NCBI GenBank assembly: GCA_947650285.1
Contig: CANTFL010000617.1
Location: 124,001-188,000, forward strand
Length of the DNA: 64,000 nucleotides
DNA from: Hyaloperonospora brassicae
Lineage: Eukaryota > Oomycota > Peronosporomycetes > Peronosporales > Peronosporaceae
Direction of reading: 5' to 3'
Shown: piece by piece, positions 30,963 through 45,739 of the stretch
Layout: the number at the start of each line of letters is the position of its first letter
Position numbering within the stretch: position 1 is the first letter of the stretch
Made by a program: the position numbers and the translations under genes
Notes under the pieces: generated by a model
What the model was told of the DNA's origin: nothing
The model's input: only the letters and a program-made list of their open reading frames with translations
The model's database searches: none

Positions 30963-33146
30963 ATGATGGACGTGAAGCGGAACGAGCTCCTGCGACTCGT
31001 AGTGGCGCTTAGTAGCGCCTGCAAGAAGGACAGCAACGTGCTGAAGGACAGTGCGCTCGTGGACGCGCTCGAGGCGCACGGCCGGCAGATTGCGCGAGTT
31101 CGTGAGGAGCAAAAGACAGTGACGACTGTCGATTTGGAGCTGCTGAGTGTGTCGCCAGTGGCTGGACGTAGTAGTAGTGCCGAGACGGCTGAGCACGTCA
31201 AGCAGCAGGTGGTGGCTGGAGAGAGGATGAAAGCTGCAGACAGCGTGTCGAAGCGCCGAAAACTGTCGCTAAGGACAGCCAGCGCGACGAAGAGCTACGA
31301 TCAGATTGACGCTCTGGACGGCAGCAGTCGCGACGCATGTGAGACGTCGCGTCGGAGCCCATCCATTGCACGTCTGCAGGAACCCGAGCGAGAGTCCATG
31401 GACGAGTGGATTCTGTCTTTGCAGAGCAAAGAGAAGACGACGATGATGGACCCGGTTGATGCCGTGGCCCGCAAAGGTTCCACGGCTCCAACGACAGTGG
31501 AGGTCATGGTCGGAGTGAGCGATGAGGCGGTCATGGTGAAGCCAGGCAAGGTGCACCAGTACAGCCAGGTCCGCCGCTACATGTCCCCGCAGCCAAAGAC
31601 ATCACCTGCTGTGCGTCCTGCTTCGCCACTCAAGCAGTTGTATCGTGCAGCTTCTCCGACCACAGTGGACCTGACGGCGTCCTCGGCTTCGACTATGGCT
31701 TCGTACTACGATGACATGCACGACGAGTACGCAATGTGTCCCGAGACGACGCAGCGGAGCGCTCGTTCGGTCTTTGATCGCACACCGTCCTTCGACACGA
31801 TGGACTGGATGCCGTCCTACGACGACTACAGTGACGAGCCCACGTCGTTCCGAAGCATTGCGGGCGATGCTGCACAGCGGTCGCCTGTGTCCAGATCGGC
31901 CACTTACCAGCGATCAGGCCGCGCTGTCGACGCGCAGCTCAATGTCTTCGATCTGCGTTCCGAAAGCAGTGCCAATGTCTGCAATGCTGCAACGGAAGGA
32001 CCATCTGCCGTTAACACGTCACCGCGTGTCAACGTTTTGAAACGAAAAAGCAAACAGCATGTTGTGCTGAGCTCGACCGAAGTCGTGATGGAGGTCTTGT
32101 ACGGGATCATGGAGCACAATGAGAAGTTCACGTGGCTGATTGACCCAGTGAACCAGGCTCGAGTGGCTTCGCTGGTCGAGTACCACCTGAGGGAACGGCG
32201 CAATGGTGACATGTCAATGTATGAAGACGGGCAGCAGCTCGTTGATGACCTCCGCGCCCAAGTAGACGAGCTGATCCACGAGAATCTCAAGATCAAGACG
32301 GAGAATGTCCAGCTCACGAAGAAAGTGTCACAATCTGTGGCCGTCGACAGGAGCGTCGAAGACCTCAGGAGACGTCTTGCGGTAAGTGAGGAGTCTATCA
32401 GTGTGCGCGAGAGACATTATCGTGACTCTGAAGCGACCTTTCGAAGCGAGCTTGAAAGCAAGTCGAAGCTTATGACTCGCCTTCAGCATGACCTCGAAGC
32501 GAAGGACTCTCAGATCGCCTTGCTGCTAGAGAATGGTGCTGAGACGTCTGCGAACAGCGGCGATGATGGCAGTGAAGTCTTTCGACTCGAAGAGGCGGTC
32601 TCGGAGAAGGACCGCGAGATATGCCGTCTCAACCTTCAGCTGTCCACGAAACGGGAGCTCATTGCCGAAATCGCCGAAAAAGTTGCACGGCATCTGGAAA
32701 CGACGCTAGACGTGTCGTCGAAGGAGGCATTGGCGACATTGGTACAGGGTCTGCGTCTCGACATGGACATGCTCCTGTTCCTGAGTGTAGCGGAGAAGCA
32801 GAAGGTGATTGACGAGCTGAGGACGGCTCTGTTGTCTGTGCAGCGCGAAGTGAGCGAACTTGAAGCGCGGTTGGCCAAGAAGGAGCGTGACGCGCTACAG
32901 CTCAAGACGAAGTTCCAGTCGATGTCTTCGCGCCTGACTGCAGCCAACGTGAACATGTCGCGCATACAGACTGAGAACGACCGTCTGGTGACGCTGTTGA
33001 GGGAGAAGCAGGGGAAGATGCACGACCTCATTGAGTTTCTCGAGGGAAAGGAGAAGCAAGTCATGCGCTTGGAAGAGCGAGCGAGTTTGCACCAGAAGAC
33101 GCAATTGGAACACGTTGTCAGGGGATACGACAAGCTGCAGTGCTAA
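30963..33146 (+). CDS. Long coiled-coil protein, hypothetical
   Basis: Single-exon ORF of 727 residues from ATG 30963 (MMDVKRNELL). The N-terminal half is polar and Ser/Arg-rich with short Tyr/Asp/Met patches (SYYDDMHDEY near residue 245) and several SP/TP sites, consistent with a disordered, phosphorylated region. From about residue 370 (VVMEVLYGIMEHNEKFTWLI) the chain is helical. From about 430 to the end it has near-continuous heptads rich in Leu, Glu, Lys and Arg (LRAQVDELIHENLKIKTENV, LEARLAKKERDALQLKTKFQ), predicting a parallel coiled coil. No membrane segment or enzyme motif is seen. Such proteins are usually cytoskeletal, centrosomal or vesicle tethers. The length without stops and clear heptads make it a real gene; function is unassigned. 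Confidence 0.75.
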   Translation: MMDVKRNELLRLVVALSSACKKDSNVLKDSALVDALEAHGRQIARVREEQKTVTTVDLELLSVSPVAGRSSSAETAEHVKQQVVAGERMKAADSVSKRRKLSLRTASATKSYDQIDALDGSSRDACETSRRSPSIARLQEPERESMDEWILSLQSKEKTTMMDPVDAVARKGSTAPTTVEVMVGVSDEAVMVKPGKVHQYSQVRRYMSPQPKTSPAVRPASPLKQLYRAASPTTVDLTASSASTMASYYDDMHDEYAMCPETTQRSARSVFDRTPSFDTMDWMPSYDDYSDEPTSFRSIAGDAAQRSPVSRSATYQRSGRAVDAQLNVFDLRSESSANVCNAATEGPSAVNTSPRVNVLKRKSKQHVVLSSTEVVMEVLYGIMEHNEKFTWLIDPVNQARVASLVEYHLRERRNGDMSMYEDGQQLVDDLRAQVDELIHENLKIKTENVQLTKKVSQSVAVDRSVEDLRRRLAVSEESISVRERHYRDSEATFRSELESKSKLMTRLQHDLEAKDSQIALLLENGAETSANSGDDGSEVFRLEEAVSEKDREICRLNLQLSTKRELIAEIAEKVARHLETTLDVSSKEALATLVQGLRLDMDMLLFLSVAEKQKVIDELRTALLSVQREVSELEARLAKKERDALQLKTKFQSMSSRLTAANVNMSRIQTENDRLVTLLREKQGKMHDLIEFLEGKEKQVMRLEERASLHQKTQLEHVVRGYDKLQC

Positions 33147-33717
33147 ATGAATGGCCCACGGAAAACAACCCAAGCGGTCGGTCGTCTATGAACGCGCAGT
33201 CACGTCAAGTTCCAGCCACAGGTCGAGCGGCAATCGGCCCATTGCAGTCTCCATATGCTCATTACGTTTCGTCTCCACACAAGAAGTCACGAGTGTCACC
33301 CGAGTAACGTGCTTCGAGACGATATGCACACATTGCACCCACCACCCATCATGAAAACAGACGTTCATCCACAATAATTGTTCTTGGGCCTGCCCAAGAA
33401 CCGATCGCGATGCACAGGAACATCGCCAAGATCTTGATCGTACCGGCCAAGTTTTCTACGCGAAACTCGGAGGACTGAATGCAGCGCCGAATTGACGGAC
33501 GTCTCCTGCCACAAACAATAATAACATGACAAGTTTACTCGGTATCGCCTTTTGCACAGCATGCCTATCGTAGCTGCAACAATCCATCCGTGTTCTGTCT
33601 TATCTCTTGCCTCACAGCTCCTGGACCTCACGCTACACAGCAGAAAACGAAAAAGTGTAGCCGTGTGCATCAGAACGCATCATTGTCGTGCACGGCGCGT
33701 CATGTGCCAGTCCAGCC
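33147..33717. other. Convergent intergenic region
   Basis: About 570 bp between the ends of the coiled-coil gene (plus) and the C2 gene (minus). Small frames only; no RNA gene or repeat. Probably the two 3' UTRs. Confidence 0.5.
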
Positions 33718-34690
33718 TCAAACCGTCTTCTCATAAATCACGCGCTTCCCAACGTCCGAGTGCTTGATCTTGTTCGAGATCATAGCGCCTTTGCGACGCA
33801 CGGGATGCGACGTGACGCCGAGACCAAAGACAAACGTGGCGATAAACAGCAGGAACGCGCCGGCCAACAGCAGAATCGGCACCCACAGCGGAGCCGTAAA
33901 GAAGGTCGTCACCAGGAACGGGATGATCCAGAGCGGGAACGTAAAGAACGCCACGAGCATCGTCGGCACCGCCACGGCGAGAAACACAGCGCCTGCTCCG
34001 GCGCCCATGATCCCCAGCAGCGCAGCGACGGCCACGCTCAGCTTGCGGTGGCTCTTGGCGAAGTCCGCCGGCGGCTGGACGTACCGCGACACCACACGGC
34101 CAATCGACGACGTCATCGAGCAGAACGCGGCCACGACTGCGTCCCGCGCATACAGCAACTTGGTCGTGCGTCCCGCGGCGCGAAAAGCTTTGCGTACTGG
34201 CGGTCCAAACCACACTTGGACCACCACTTCCCCTCGATTATCGCTCAGCTTGACAGTCTTTTGCTGCGGCTCAGTGCTGTGCTTGTGCACGAGGTCCGAG
34301 ACGTCCAATTGGCCCGAGCCAATGAGCACGTCCCCCGATTCCGTCGCGTAGACCTCCAGCGTCAACGTCACTGCCTCTTCGCCATGCACACTGTGGTCGT
34401 AAAAGAGCTCCACTTCATTGTTCGACCCCTCCTTCCACTCGGGGTCCGTATTGCCGTGGAAAACAGGGTCCGTGCTCGCCCACGACTTGGGCTTGGACTT
34501 GTCCAGCTGCACCAGCACTGCCGCAATGGTACACATAGAAATAGAAATAGAAACGTCAACTGAATAAGACCCAACCGCTGGAGCAGCTCCTCAGGGGATT
34601 GGACGCACCAAATGGATCCTGACGTTTGCCAAAGTCCATCCGCGGCAGGTTCGCGGCCCGCAGCACCTTCACGTGGATCGTGCCGCTCAT
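33718..34690 (-). CDS. C2-domain protein with hydrophobic C-terminal membrane region
   Basis: Exons are 34690-34609 and 34517-33718 (293 residues), joined by a GT-AG intron in phase (KRQDPF/VLVQLDKS). The ATG at 34690 starts MSGTIHVKVLRAANLPRMD, exactly at the first C2 strand. The same frame continues upstream as SSSSSSESESAAV but has no ATG before a stop, so this start is chosen. C2 features: DFGKRQDPF loop, VFHGNTDPEWKE and GSGQLDVSDLV, so several Ca2+-ligand acids are present. After ~residue 150 comes a basic stretch (RKAFRAAGRTTKLLY). Then, from about residue 200, come two or three long hydrophobic segments (LSVAVAALLGIMGAGAGAVF, LVAFFTFPLWIIPFLVTTFF, WVPILLLAGAFLLFIATFVF) and a cytosolic basic tail. 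It is likely an integral membrane protein with a lipid- or calcium-sensing C2 head; no characterised homologue is recalled. Confidence 0.75.
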
Positions 34691-34903
34691 TGTCGCGCAA
34701 AGGTTGCCGTCGTCGTCGTCTGTCGATGCGCTCGAGGAACTGAGCAGCTCTGGTCGAGCAGACGGCGCGTCTTCAGCAACGGGCTCTGGTTCACGCGCTG
34801 CCGGTGTCGGAGGCTCTTCGACTGGAGCGGAGGACGTAGCGGCGGCCACAGCGGCCGACTCGGACTCAGAAGAAGAAGAAGAAGAGGGACTGCTACCGGT
34901 GAT

Positions 34904-34938
<35 letters not shown>

Positions 34939-34976
34939 GCTGTTGCTGTTACTGTTGTTGCTGTTACTGTTGTTGT
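34904..34976 (+). repeat. (TTG)n trinucleotide repeat
   Basis: About 24 triplets, mostly TTG with some CTG and TTA, just upstream of the C2 gene. On the minus strand it reads as CAA/CAG (poly-Gln) or AAC/AGC (poly-Asn/Ser) codons. A minus frame starting MPPSRRTTRP at 35055 runs through it as poly-Asn, but it ends in a Leu/Pro run and cannot be spliced into the C2 frame. It is therefore probably a 5' UTR or promoter microsatellite. Confidence 0.85.
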
Positions 34977-37162
<2,186 letters not shown>

Positions 37163-38530
37163 ACCTGCTGTTGTCGCGCAAAGTGCAATGCCCTGTAGGT
37201 ATCGCTCGCTCGATCTTGATTGCACTGTGACGGGACGCGATCTCGCTTTGTTAGTATATAGACGTCATTGTTTGCTCGCTTCGCACTGCGCTTTGCTGTT
37301 CTGTGTATCGATCACACCGTTCATGTCATCGAGAGACCCGAGTGAAGCTTCTGGGTGGACGACGTGTGTGTGAGTACGGTTTTGCCTTTGTAATGCAATC
37401 GCAACGAGAAGTCAATGTGAACTGCTCGCTGCAGCTTTGGCTATTTGTCCGTACTGGAAGTTTCTACTCGGAGGGTCTGCAAGTGTGACCTTACATACAG
37501 ACAGTGCTGTGGTTGGAGTCGAGCTTTGTCGCAGGGAATGGAGTGTGAACGTGATCGTCAGGCGGTAGTCACGAAGATGATGGTGGGTACGACAGACACA
37601 GCAATGAGAGCAGTCGCGGCGGTGTCGAGGAAGTTTGATTGGATATCCTGGAAGTGGCCGCGATGTGATCAGGTGAAGGAAGCAGCTCTAGCAGCAGTTA
37701 CGGCGATACACTACTGTGGCAAGGTCTGCAAGCGTGAGAGAGGTCAGGCCAAGGGGTCCAGTTGAAATCGCGATCGTGACAGGGGCAACGATCACGGTCG
37801 TGACCACGCTCAGGATCGTATGCTACCGTCGAGACCATGTTTTTGACAGGTGAGGTACTCATCACGCTGCAGCAGCAGCTTTTCGGTCTCGCGCCAGTCA
37901 ACGTATGGCTTACGACTTGTGCGGTAAACACAGCCGCGAAGCCGTCGATAGGACGTCCTGACACGATCACGCAATTGAAGATGCAGAGCACAGGTTGGCG
38001 GGAGGATATTAGAGATCGCTTTAGTAGAAGGGCACAAGTGCCTCCTTTCGTTTCCGGCATAGTCGAGCAGCAATAAGTCAGCACGCCCTCCTTGACTGGT
38101 TCAAGGTACGACCACCGTGGCAGTGGTATAGTGATTCTGTACATATTGACCAGACAGACGTTGCCGTACATTATCGACGTAGTTGTAGCTTGTGCTGCTG
38201 TGGCGAACTCAACCATCGATTTAAAGTCCCTCACATGTAGGCCTCAACTTACGAATGTGCTGTTCATCTCATAGTCATTGACAGCCTTTGTGGACGTCCC
38301 TCGACTCGTTGAACACATCTTTTTCTCAATGTTATGCTTGCAAAGTGTCAATTAAAACTTCAAGAAACCCAACGGAGGTTGGATGTGCAAGACACAAACA
38401 TAACTCGTGCCATCGCTGGTCCTCCAGTAGCTGCAAATGGTATCGGTCAAGTGATGTGCCTCTAGCATATTTGGACCCGATAACTAACGCTGCACGGACG
38501 ACCCTCCACTTCGAGGCATTTCAAAAATAA
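37163..38530. other. Transition zone without recognisable gene
   Basis: About 1.4 kb downstream of DIM1. Open frames such as plus 37445-37765 and minus 37698-38234 have no recognised motif and overlap each other. Base composition drifts from the GC-richer gene block on the left to AT-rich DNA on the right. Confidence 0.4.
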
Positions 38531-38575
38531 CGGCACGTGACGTAACGGCACGTGACGTAACGGCACGTGACGTAA
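38531..38575 (+). repeat. Three perfect 15-bp tandem repeats with G-box/CRE-like core
   Basis: The unit CGGCACGTGACGTAA is repeated exactly three times (38531-38545, 38546-38560, 38561-38575). Each copy holds the palindrome CACGTG overlapping TGACGTAA, which are the target motifs of bHLH/bZIP factors. It may be a small minisatellite or a clustered binding site. Confidence 0.9.
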
Positions 38576-41500
38576 CACAAGTTTCGCCTCGGCCAGTTCC
38601 ATTCCAATAGAACTATGGGAGAAAGCGGACAGGATGGTGCTCATCCATCGCTGCAATTTACGATGCGAGGGTCGTGCGATGCTCAGGTCACAAACCGGAC
38701 TCCCATTTGTATAGTGCTATAGCCCTCTGCGTGCAATGCGAAGGAGCTGTGTTGGACGTGGCAGCATTCTGTCATATAAGAATTCCGCCAGCAGCTTACG
38801 ATGAGGTTCCTGACATCGTAGATTATCGTACCAGTAACGGCGTCCTTAGCATCAAGTGATAGCCACGATCCTGGAATATAAGCCGACCGTCTTGTTCGAA
38901 ACCTCATTATTGATACGCACTCGCGACTTGGAAGGCTGCTTAGGCCAGCCCTGTAGCGGTATTTCCCATCGGCTGGTACGAACATTTCATCGTTTCGTTT
39001 GGCAACAACCTCGTTACAGACTTACGTTGCCTTGGCAGTGATGAACGACATATCGGTCGGTATACATCTCCCATCCCGGACGGATATACAGTGGTCGTAG
39101 AATCATAAGCCGGCGTTTGTCGGTCATAACAAAATGCCCATAGTTCGGTTGACTAAGTTAGACTGTCAACCTTCACATTAACGTCCGAAAGTGAGAACTA
39201 AACAGGCTGATGCATCATCCGTGACAAAAGACTTCATCAAATTTTGTCCATTCTAAACCATTCATAATAAAATCAATCTCGTTCGAATCGAAATCTAACG
39301 GCTTCTTGCATAAATTCGTCTGGAGGTCGATATTGTCACATTTCACCCAGATCCCGCAGCTTCGTGTGCTACAGGCTGAATGCCCATGATTTGAAAGCGA
39401 GTTTGTATATGTTTACATCTTTTACATAAAAAACGATAAGTATTCAGAAAAGACATAACTTGTACATTGACGAATGTGGTGAAATTTATGCAATCTAATG
39501 CAAGTTGTTAAATGATGTCATATAGCGATTCCTGTACAGTGATAGCTACAAGTTGGAAAACATTCAAGCTAGTTTACCTCTGAACAGAGTAATGCATGCC
39601 AATCCTAAACACGAAACTCTATATCGCTCTATCCTGATGATTCTTCTCTGGACCCGTAAAGGTTGATCTACGAACTAGTTGACTCTGTGTGCCCTTCCAC
39701 AGTAGGTACACGCTATTTACTACCTTCTTACGTCAATCCTTTGTATTCTTACGAACCTAGTGTCTTCTTAGCCTATCTATACATCTCTCTGACTAACGAG
39801 CGGTAATAATGCGCTACTTTGGTGGGACCAGAAGACACGGGTTATATTAGTGGCTGCTAAACTCGATCGACGTGGCGTGTGCCCTCATGAATTGTTAGAA
39901 GGCGTACACGTCTCCTTTCCTGTCCAACCTGAAACGTTGTCGGCAGCATCTGTGATCCGGACGGCTGGGAGAAAGACCGTGATAACAGCAAGATGTCGAC
40001 GGCGCAAATTGAAGGCTATACTTGTAGCAGGAGAAGCTGTGTTAAGCGAATACAGTTGTCCTGATTCTCGAGTCGCATCTCTCCGATTCTCACTATGCCA
40101 GCCTAATTATCTCGTCTCTTCTGCTATAAGCTGCACCAATCGTTTTTTGATTGCTTGTGCCGCACCGCTACTCATCAAAATAAATACTTGCTTGTAAGTA
40201 ATTGAGATTGATGACCCGGTATGTCACGAGACCCCTGGTGACTATGCACTGTCTTCGGTTCGTAGCTGACCCTCACTGAAAATAGTGTGAGCTAGTGACA
40301 TGCTACCTCACGTAGACGTATGCAGAGGAAGATGATACTACTAAACGACAACTCTCACTAGTCGAAAAAGTAAAGTGATATTGGTATAATTAGTCCTACA
40401 TTTTGTCCCACCACTTAGTCTAATGCAGTCTGACGCTATATCAGCTGCTTTGAGTCTCTATCTTGTGCATTATGACGTTTTTGTGGCTGTTTGGTTATCT
40501 CTTGTGCAATTTTATGATATTGCTGCTGTTTTTATCTCTCTCTCGTACAGTTTGACGTTTTTGTTGCTGTTTTGTTTTTCGCTCTCTCTTTGTGCTGTTT
40601 GAAGTTTGTGTGCTACTACTATTTCACTTTTCTATCGTTAGTGGTGTCTGACACTTTTGCTGCTCTTCTTCTCTCTATGTCTTGTGCAGACTGCCATTAA
40701 TGTTGCTGTTTTGTTTCTCTTTCTCTCGTGCGATCCACCATCAGACGTGAAGAGAGAGAAGGACGGTCATTAAATACCAAGATGATAAATCATATAGCAA
40801 TGCTGCTGCTCGACTTTTGCCTCTAGACGTTCTGACGAGAATAAATGCTGACGTTTGTTTATGATGCATAACACATGGACTTAAGCAAACTACCTGCCCT
40901 AACTAGATCGATTCAATTTTGTGTAACGTACTTCTCATGTATACCACTATGTGTAGGGCGTTATTTTATGTACGTGGAGATGAGGCCGTATTAGCCTCAG
41001 TTGCAAGCAAAACCTTGTACGCCACAATTATCATGTATAAATCTCTTTTTATTGGGGTTGCTACATGCGCCTAACTTTGTTGGAGCTAAGCATTAGACCA
41101 TGCTTGAGGACAATCAACATATTAGACGCCCGACAGAAGGCATGCCGCATCAGACGCACATCTGCAGCGTCCTCTTAGTCCATTACACTCGTATCAGTCA
41201 TGTATGTGTGCGCCATGAGTAACAGAAGATCACCTTTCGTATATGAATAAAATTCCTGTGCTATTTCCTCTTCGCTCATTTCATGCACTTTCGTGTAATA
41301 ATGCGCGCCATTTCGAGTAGCATGTCGTCCACGATTTGTCTTTGTGTAGCAAGGAGATCGAGCATCATATTCGTTACGTGTTTGCAATAGAGATCCTGCA
41401 GTTTTTCGCTAAACGTTCTCTACTATTGTCTCAAAGGTAAACGAGGTGCATGACGAACTCTCCATTACAGCGAACAATCACGCACCAGTTGAGTCACTGG

Positions 41501-44500
41501 GAACAGACGTGTCAGCTGGTCAGCTGTTACCGACTCAGACGCGAAAACTTCCTTAAGTTTTTCACTACTGTCGACACGACCGACTTGGGGTCGACTGGCA
41601 CTAACTATAGAATGCGCATGTTCCTAAGCCGTCTTTTTCTGAAGCTGTACGAGTATTTACTAGAATTTGTATTCAGTAAAGTGCATGTCTGGCTTAGTAT
41701 GTGCAAATTCGTCAGACACTTATCTGTAATCATCGTGATTTTAATTTAGTAGTGGAGCTCGCATATGCATAGGTCTATGATAAATTGAGAGGTATATTTG
41801 TAGTTATATTACAGAGGTGCCAAATTTGTCGATAACCGCTCACAATATGCAACATTCTGTGCCTTTTCTTGGCACTTGTATGGATATCAAACGTATCTCT
41901 GGCTTTGTTCGGACAAATATGTAGGAATGCTGTCGGAATGAATATTTCTACTTTTATCAATCCGATTCGATAAAATTCTAAAATGATAGATCATGCATTG
42001 GCTATTATTATATGGAAATTTCTTATTGGCCCACTATCGTATACTGGGGGTATTAAATGCTTGTTTGTCGAAGTTGTGATCACATTCATCCATGCATTCT
42101 CTCGTGACCACTCCCAAACATCGGCCATCTCTCTCTTCTGCTCACACAAAGTCCCGACATCAGTGTCATCGCCAAGAGCCATCCCATAGGCGGTATACAA
42201 GCCAAAGACGACATGTAGCATATCATTCGCTCGACTACTTGCTCTAGGGTTTTAGTTCGTTGTCAGCATTATTGGTCGATACCATAATCCTACTTAGACA
42301 CGTCTTACGGACCGGAGTCGTCACAGGGGCATGACTGGAAATGTAGTCCTTAAGAAATTTGTAAGATAAAACGAAAGGAACGTCATCAGCGATAGCCAAA
42401 TGGGGTGCGTAAGATTTGGCAGCACTTGGTTCTGGATCCTGCGGACTAGGCACACTCTAATGTCCAATCTCTGACAAGAAAAAAGGAAGGATGTCCACTG
42501 GATTCCCTTGTAGATAACACATAGGTCTACACGATGTCAAGTTGCTTGCTATCGGCAGTAAATTTGCTGTAGTCCATTGTTGCATCCGTAAATTCAGCTG
42601 AGTCACGTGCGAGGTAGTAATACGATGTATAGTTACAGTTAGAATATAACTTTCGGATGTACTTGTGACGGTGGTGCGCCTAGGTAGTACAATCACGGTA
42701 TGGACAAGTGTACACTGTGATGTAGCACTTATTTTGACCATGATATACTTATGACGGCGTGCAAGTGTTCAAGTCACCTTTACATACGTTTCGACTTCAC
42801 TTTAATAGAGACAGGCATTACATTTCGTTACATGCGTAGGACATTTTTGGTTCACTCTAGTAGTGCGTATAACCTTACATATCTTCATATGCACTACATA
42901 TTCATTACTTTATTTGATTGCATTTGGAACTGTACAAGACACGTACAATTACAGGGCGTCTTTATTCACTCGAAGAAGTAGTCTTGTAAAGGCAAATACT
43001 CGTTAGCACTTTGTGCTGTTGATTATCTGAATCGTAGAAGTCTTTTAAACACGATTGAATTCTCAGCAAGCGAAGCGTACTCGACAAATCATGTTCGTGT
43101 AAATAATACAGTAGCTGGTCGGGCTAAAAGCCCTTGTATCACAAAATAGCTGTTATAGCTAATCTACACAAGTAGCTGTAATAGCTTCGTTACACTTGGT
43201 AACAATGGTAATTAATCTGCGCCTGAGTATATATGCTGATCCCCTGCGAGGATAAAGCTTCTTCCTCCAACTTCTCTTTCTGAGGCCTACAAGGTCCTGC
43301 TTACTAAGCTGACCGAAGCATTGGGCCCAGAGCACGTAGAATCTCGTGTATTGCACGGCATAAATGTGTTAGATACACGTCACGACGGCTGCTTACTACA
43401 TGACTTATCCTTATCATTCCAGTTCCACGACCAAGTGGCGTCGGTAATGCCAACACGCTTTGGACTGTACCAATCGGAGAGGTCAAGCTCGTTCACGCTG
43501 AAGCGTAAGGTTAATCTGAGACTTAAGATTTTTAGCAGAAACGTGGCATCCGTTGATGTTGTTTCTACGGAGCATTCAGCACCTGCACCAGGCTTTACGT
43601 CGTAAAACAGCTCCAGGCTCCTATGATCCTAGTACCCGCCACAAACCATTAGTCTGGTATAACGTGAGGTTTTAAAAGACGCGGGGCACCTTATTGGATA
43701 GAAACAAGTCTACGTTACTTGAAGGAGGTGGAGGTAAGCAGTTCACAAACCCTCGGAGACCTGCTCTCTATGATCCTAAAACGTGTGTGCAATTCATTCT
43801 TTCTTGCTGAAGAGTAAACTGTGAACGGGTTCAAAACGCTTCAACGCCTTTAATCCTTTCAAAGCATCAGGAAGATAAGCTTAATGTTTTTACCTGGAAA
43901 GAAATTAGCATTATGCTGGAACGCTAGGCGTAAGTTCTTGAATTTTCATAGCGTATAATGCCGCATATGTAATTAGGCGCTTAACATGCCAAGCGCGACT
44001 TGTACACACACCTTCGGGCACCTGCGAGAAAGCAGTATACGATTCTCTCTCTCCTTGCAGCGACGTTCGTGTAAGAGTGCCTTATCTATTGTATAATGCT
44101 TGCTGTTAGTGTCCTCGGAAGCGGTTTCTCGTCCTTGGTCTACACTTCCAGATAGGTTGCAATTGTAAGACAGCCTGCTTTGTAATGATCAAAAAATGAC
44201 TAAGTGACTAGTGGCAAAACGACAAAAGACTAGACGCGCGCTCCGATAGGGCGCGTCTCATTATTTCCTGGTAAACTAAATAAAAGCGCTTTGACGGCTA
44301 TTAACATAAAGGTCATCTGGCGAAGTCAAGGTGTGACGTACTCCTTGTGTATGACACAAACTCTTCTGTCAGGTACACTTTTGCTGTGTATCAGCCACAT
44401 GATAGGTCTAAGTGCGCACCGCACTTAAAATCTTTCACATACCTTCCCTTGTGGGCACACGAAAGTCTCATGAAGCGAATTTACCCAGTGACGCCGCCCC

Positions 44501-45739
44501 CTCTTGAGACGATTGTCCACATTCGATTCAATTAGCAGCGAGGTAGATTCATTAAACGGTAAACTAGTCAAGACGTGCAGCTTGTCTTGTGTGCTACTTT
44601 TTGACGGCCCTGCGAGTTCACTCGCATAACGTGGTACCGCACGGCATTTTATTTAACATTTTATAAATATTTCTATATATTTATAATCTTAACAAATTGA
44701 ATATTTTTGTCGTCATGCCACCTAAACGTAGGTAGGATGGTGGAATCCTGCAAAGCTGTCAAAACAAGATGCCAACACAGCTTTAAATGAAGCTTGTGCA
44801 GCTAACTCGCTTAACAGTGTACTCGGCCTTACTATGAACAAAAACGGTGTTTAACTAATGCGGGCGAAGGCATGATGGGGGCGCAGTGCATGAGCGGCCG
44901 CTCTATAAAGTATTGTTGGCGCGTTTTAATCCCCGCGGAATTACTATACACTTCCACAGCATACCGCGTGAGGTAATAACGATCGTTTTGGACACACCGG
45001 TTCCATACACAAGCACATAATAGTACCCGTTCTATAGATCTAATGCGTAAATATGATTGACTTCCCATTAAATTTGAAACCTTATCTTTCCGCGGGATCG
45101 ACGATTACGCGGGTATAGTAGCCGTGGTTTGGACTATTTTAAGCATAGATACCGCGCCAATCACCTGTTGCCTTACGCAAATAAAAGGCCGGGCTACAGG
45201 TAGTCAACTTTTTCTCGAAAACAAGTAAGGCCTTGGCTCACTTGTAAGAACCTAATCATTTTAATGACCAATTTAATCTGCAACTGCCACAACCTAGTCA
45301 CACAATAATTGCTCCTAGGTTCTAAGTCAGTACCATTCCTGTTCACTGTTGAAAACAATGTTGTATAGACTAGTTTACGGACAGGCTACAAGCCTTATAG
45401 AAAATACCGGTTCTCAGAAATGTTACAATTTTACATATTATTGTTTTCACAGACGAGAAATAAGACGGCAGGTGAGCAAAGCTCGTGTTACCATCGTGCA
45501 GGATCTAGGAGAGGCTGAAATTACAATGCCGGTAGTTTTAAAACAAATAGCATGGCAATATATTTGCTCTTAAATTTCACTTCTTCAACAATTCCCAGTC
45601 TTAATTAATATTAACACTATCAGTTGTAGGTAGTTCGGCACTTCTGTTGAAAACACACTTCGATGCTCTTTTGTACCTTCGTTACAAAGTACTGCTCTTC
45701 ACGGCGTCTCTATTGCAGAGCAAATTGTTTTGTCTTGTC
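38576..45739. other. AT-rich, gene-free DNA
   Basis: About 7 kb. Open frames are short (60-115 codons), dispersed on both strands and without recognised motifs. The region around 43300-43610 is slightly GC-richer and open in both directions, but I could not assign it. No tRNA was found. It most likely consists of old, decayed repeats. Confidence 0.5.
40460..40740 (+). repeat. Degenerate minisatellite
   Basis: Recurring variants of CTCTCT(C/T)GTGCAGTTTGACGTTTTTGTTGCTGTTTT, spaced irregularly about 60-75 bp apart, at about 40470, 40550, 40600 and 40670-40725. Pyrimidine-rich on the plus strand, with no open frame. Confidence 0.5.

Noticed and set aside
41175..41749. Candidate secreted effectors (short ORFs in the repeat region)
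   Set aside because: No signal peptide and no RxLR, dEER or LxLFLAK motif was seen in any ORF of 37-64 kb.
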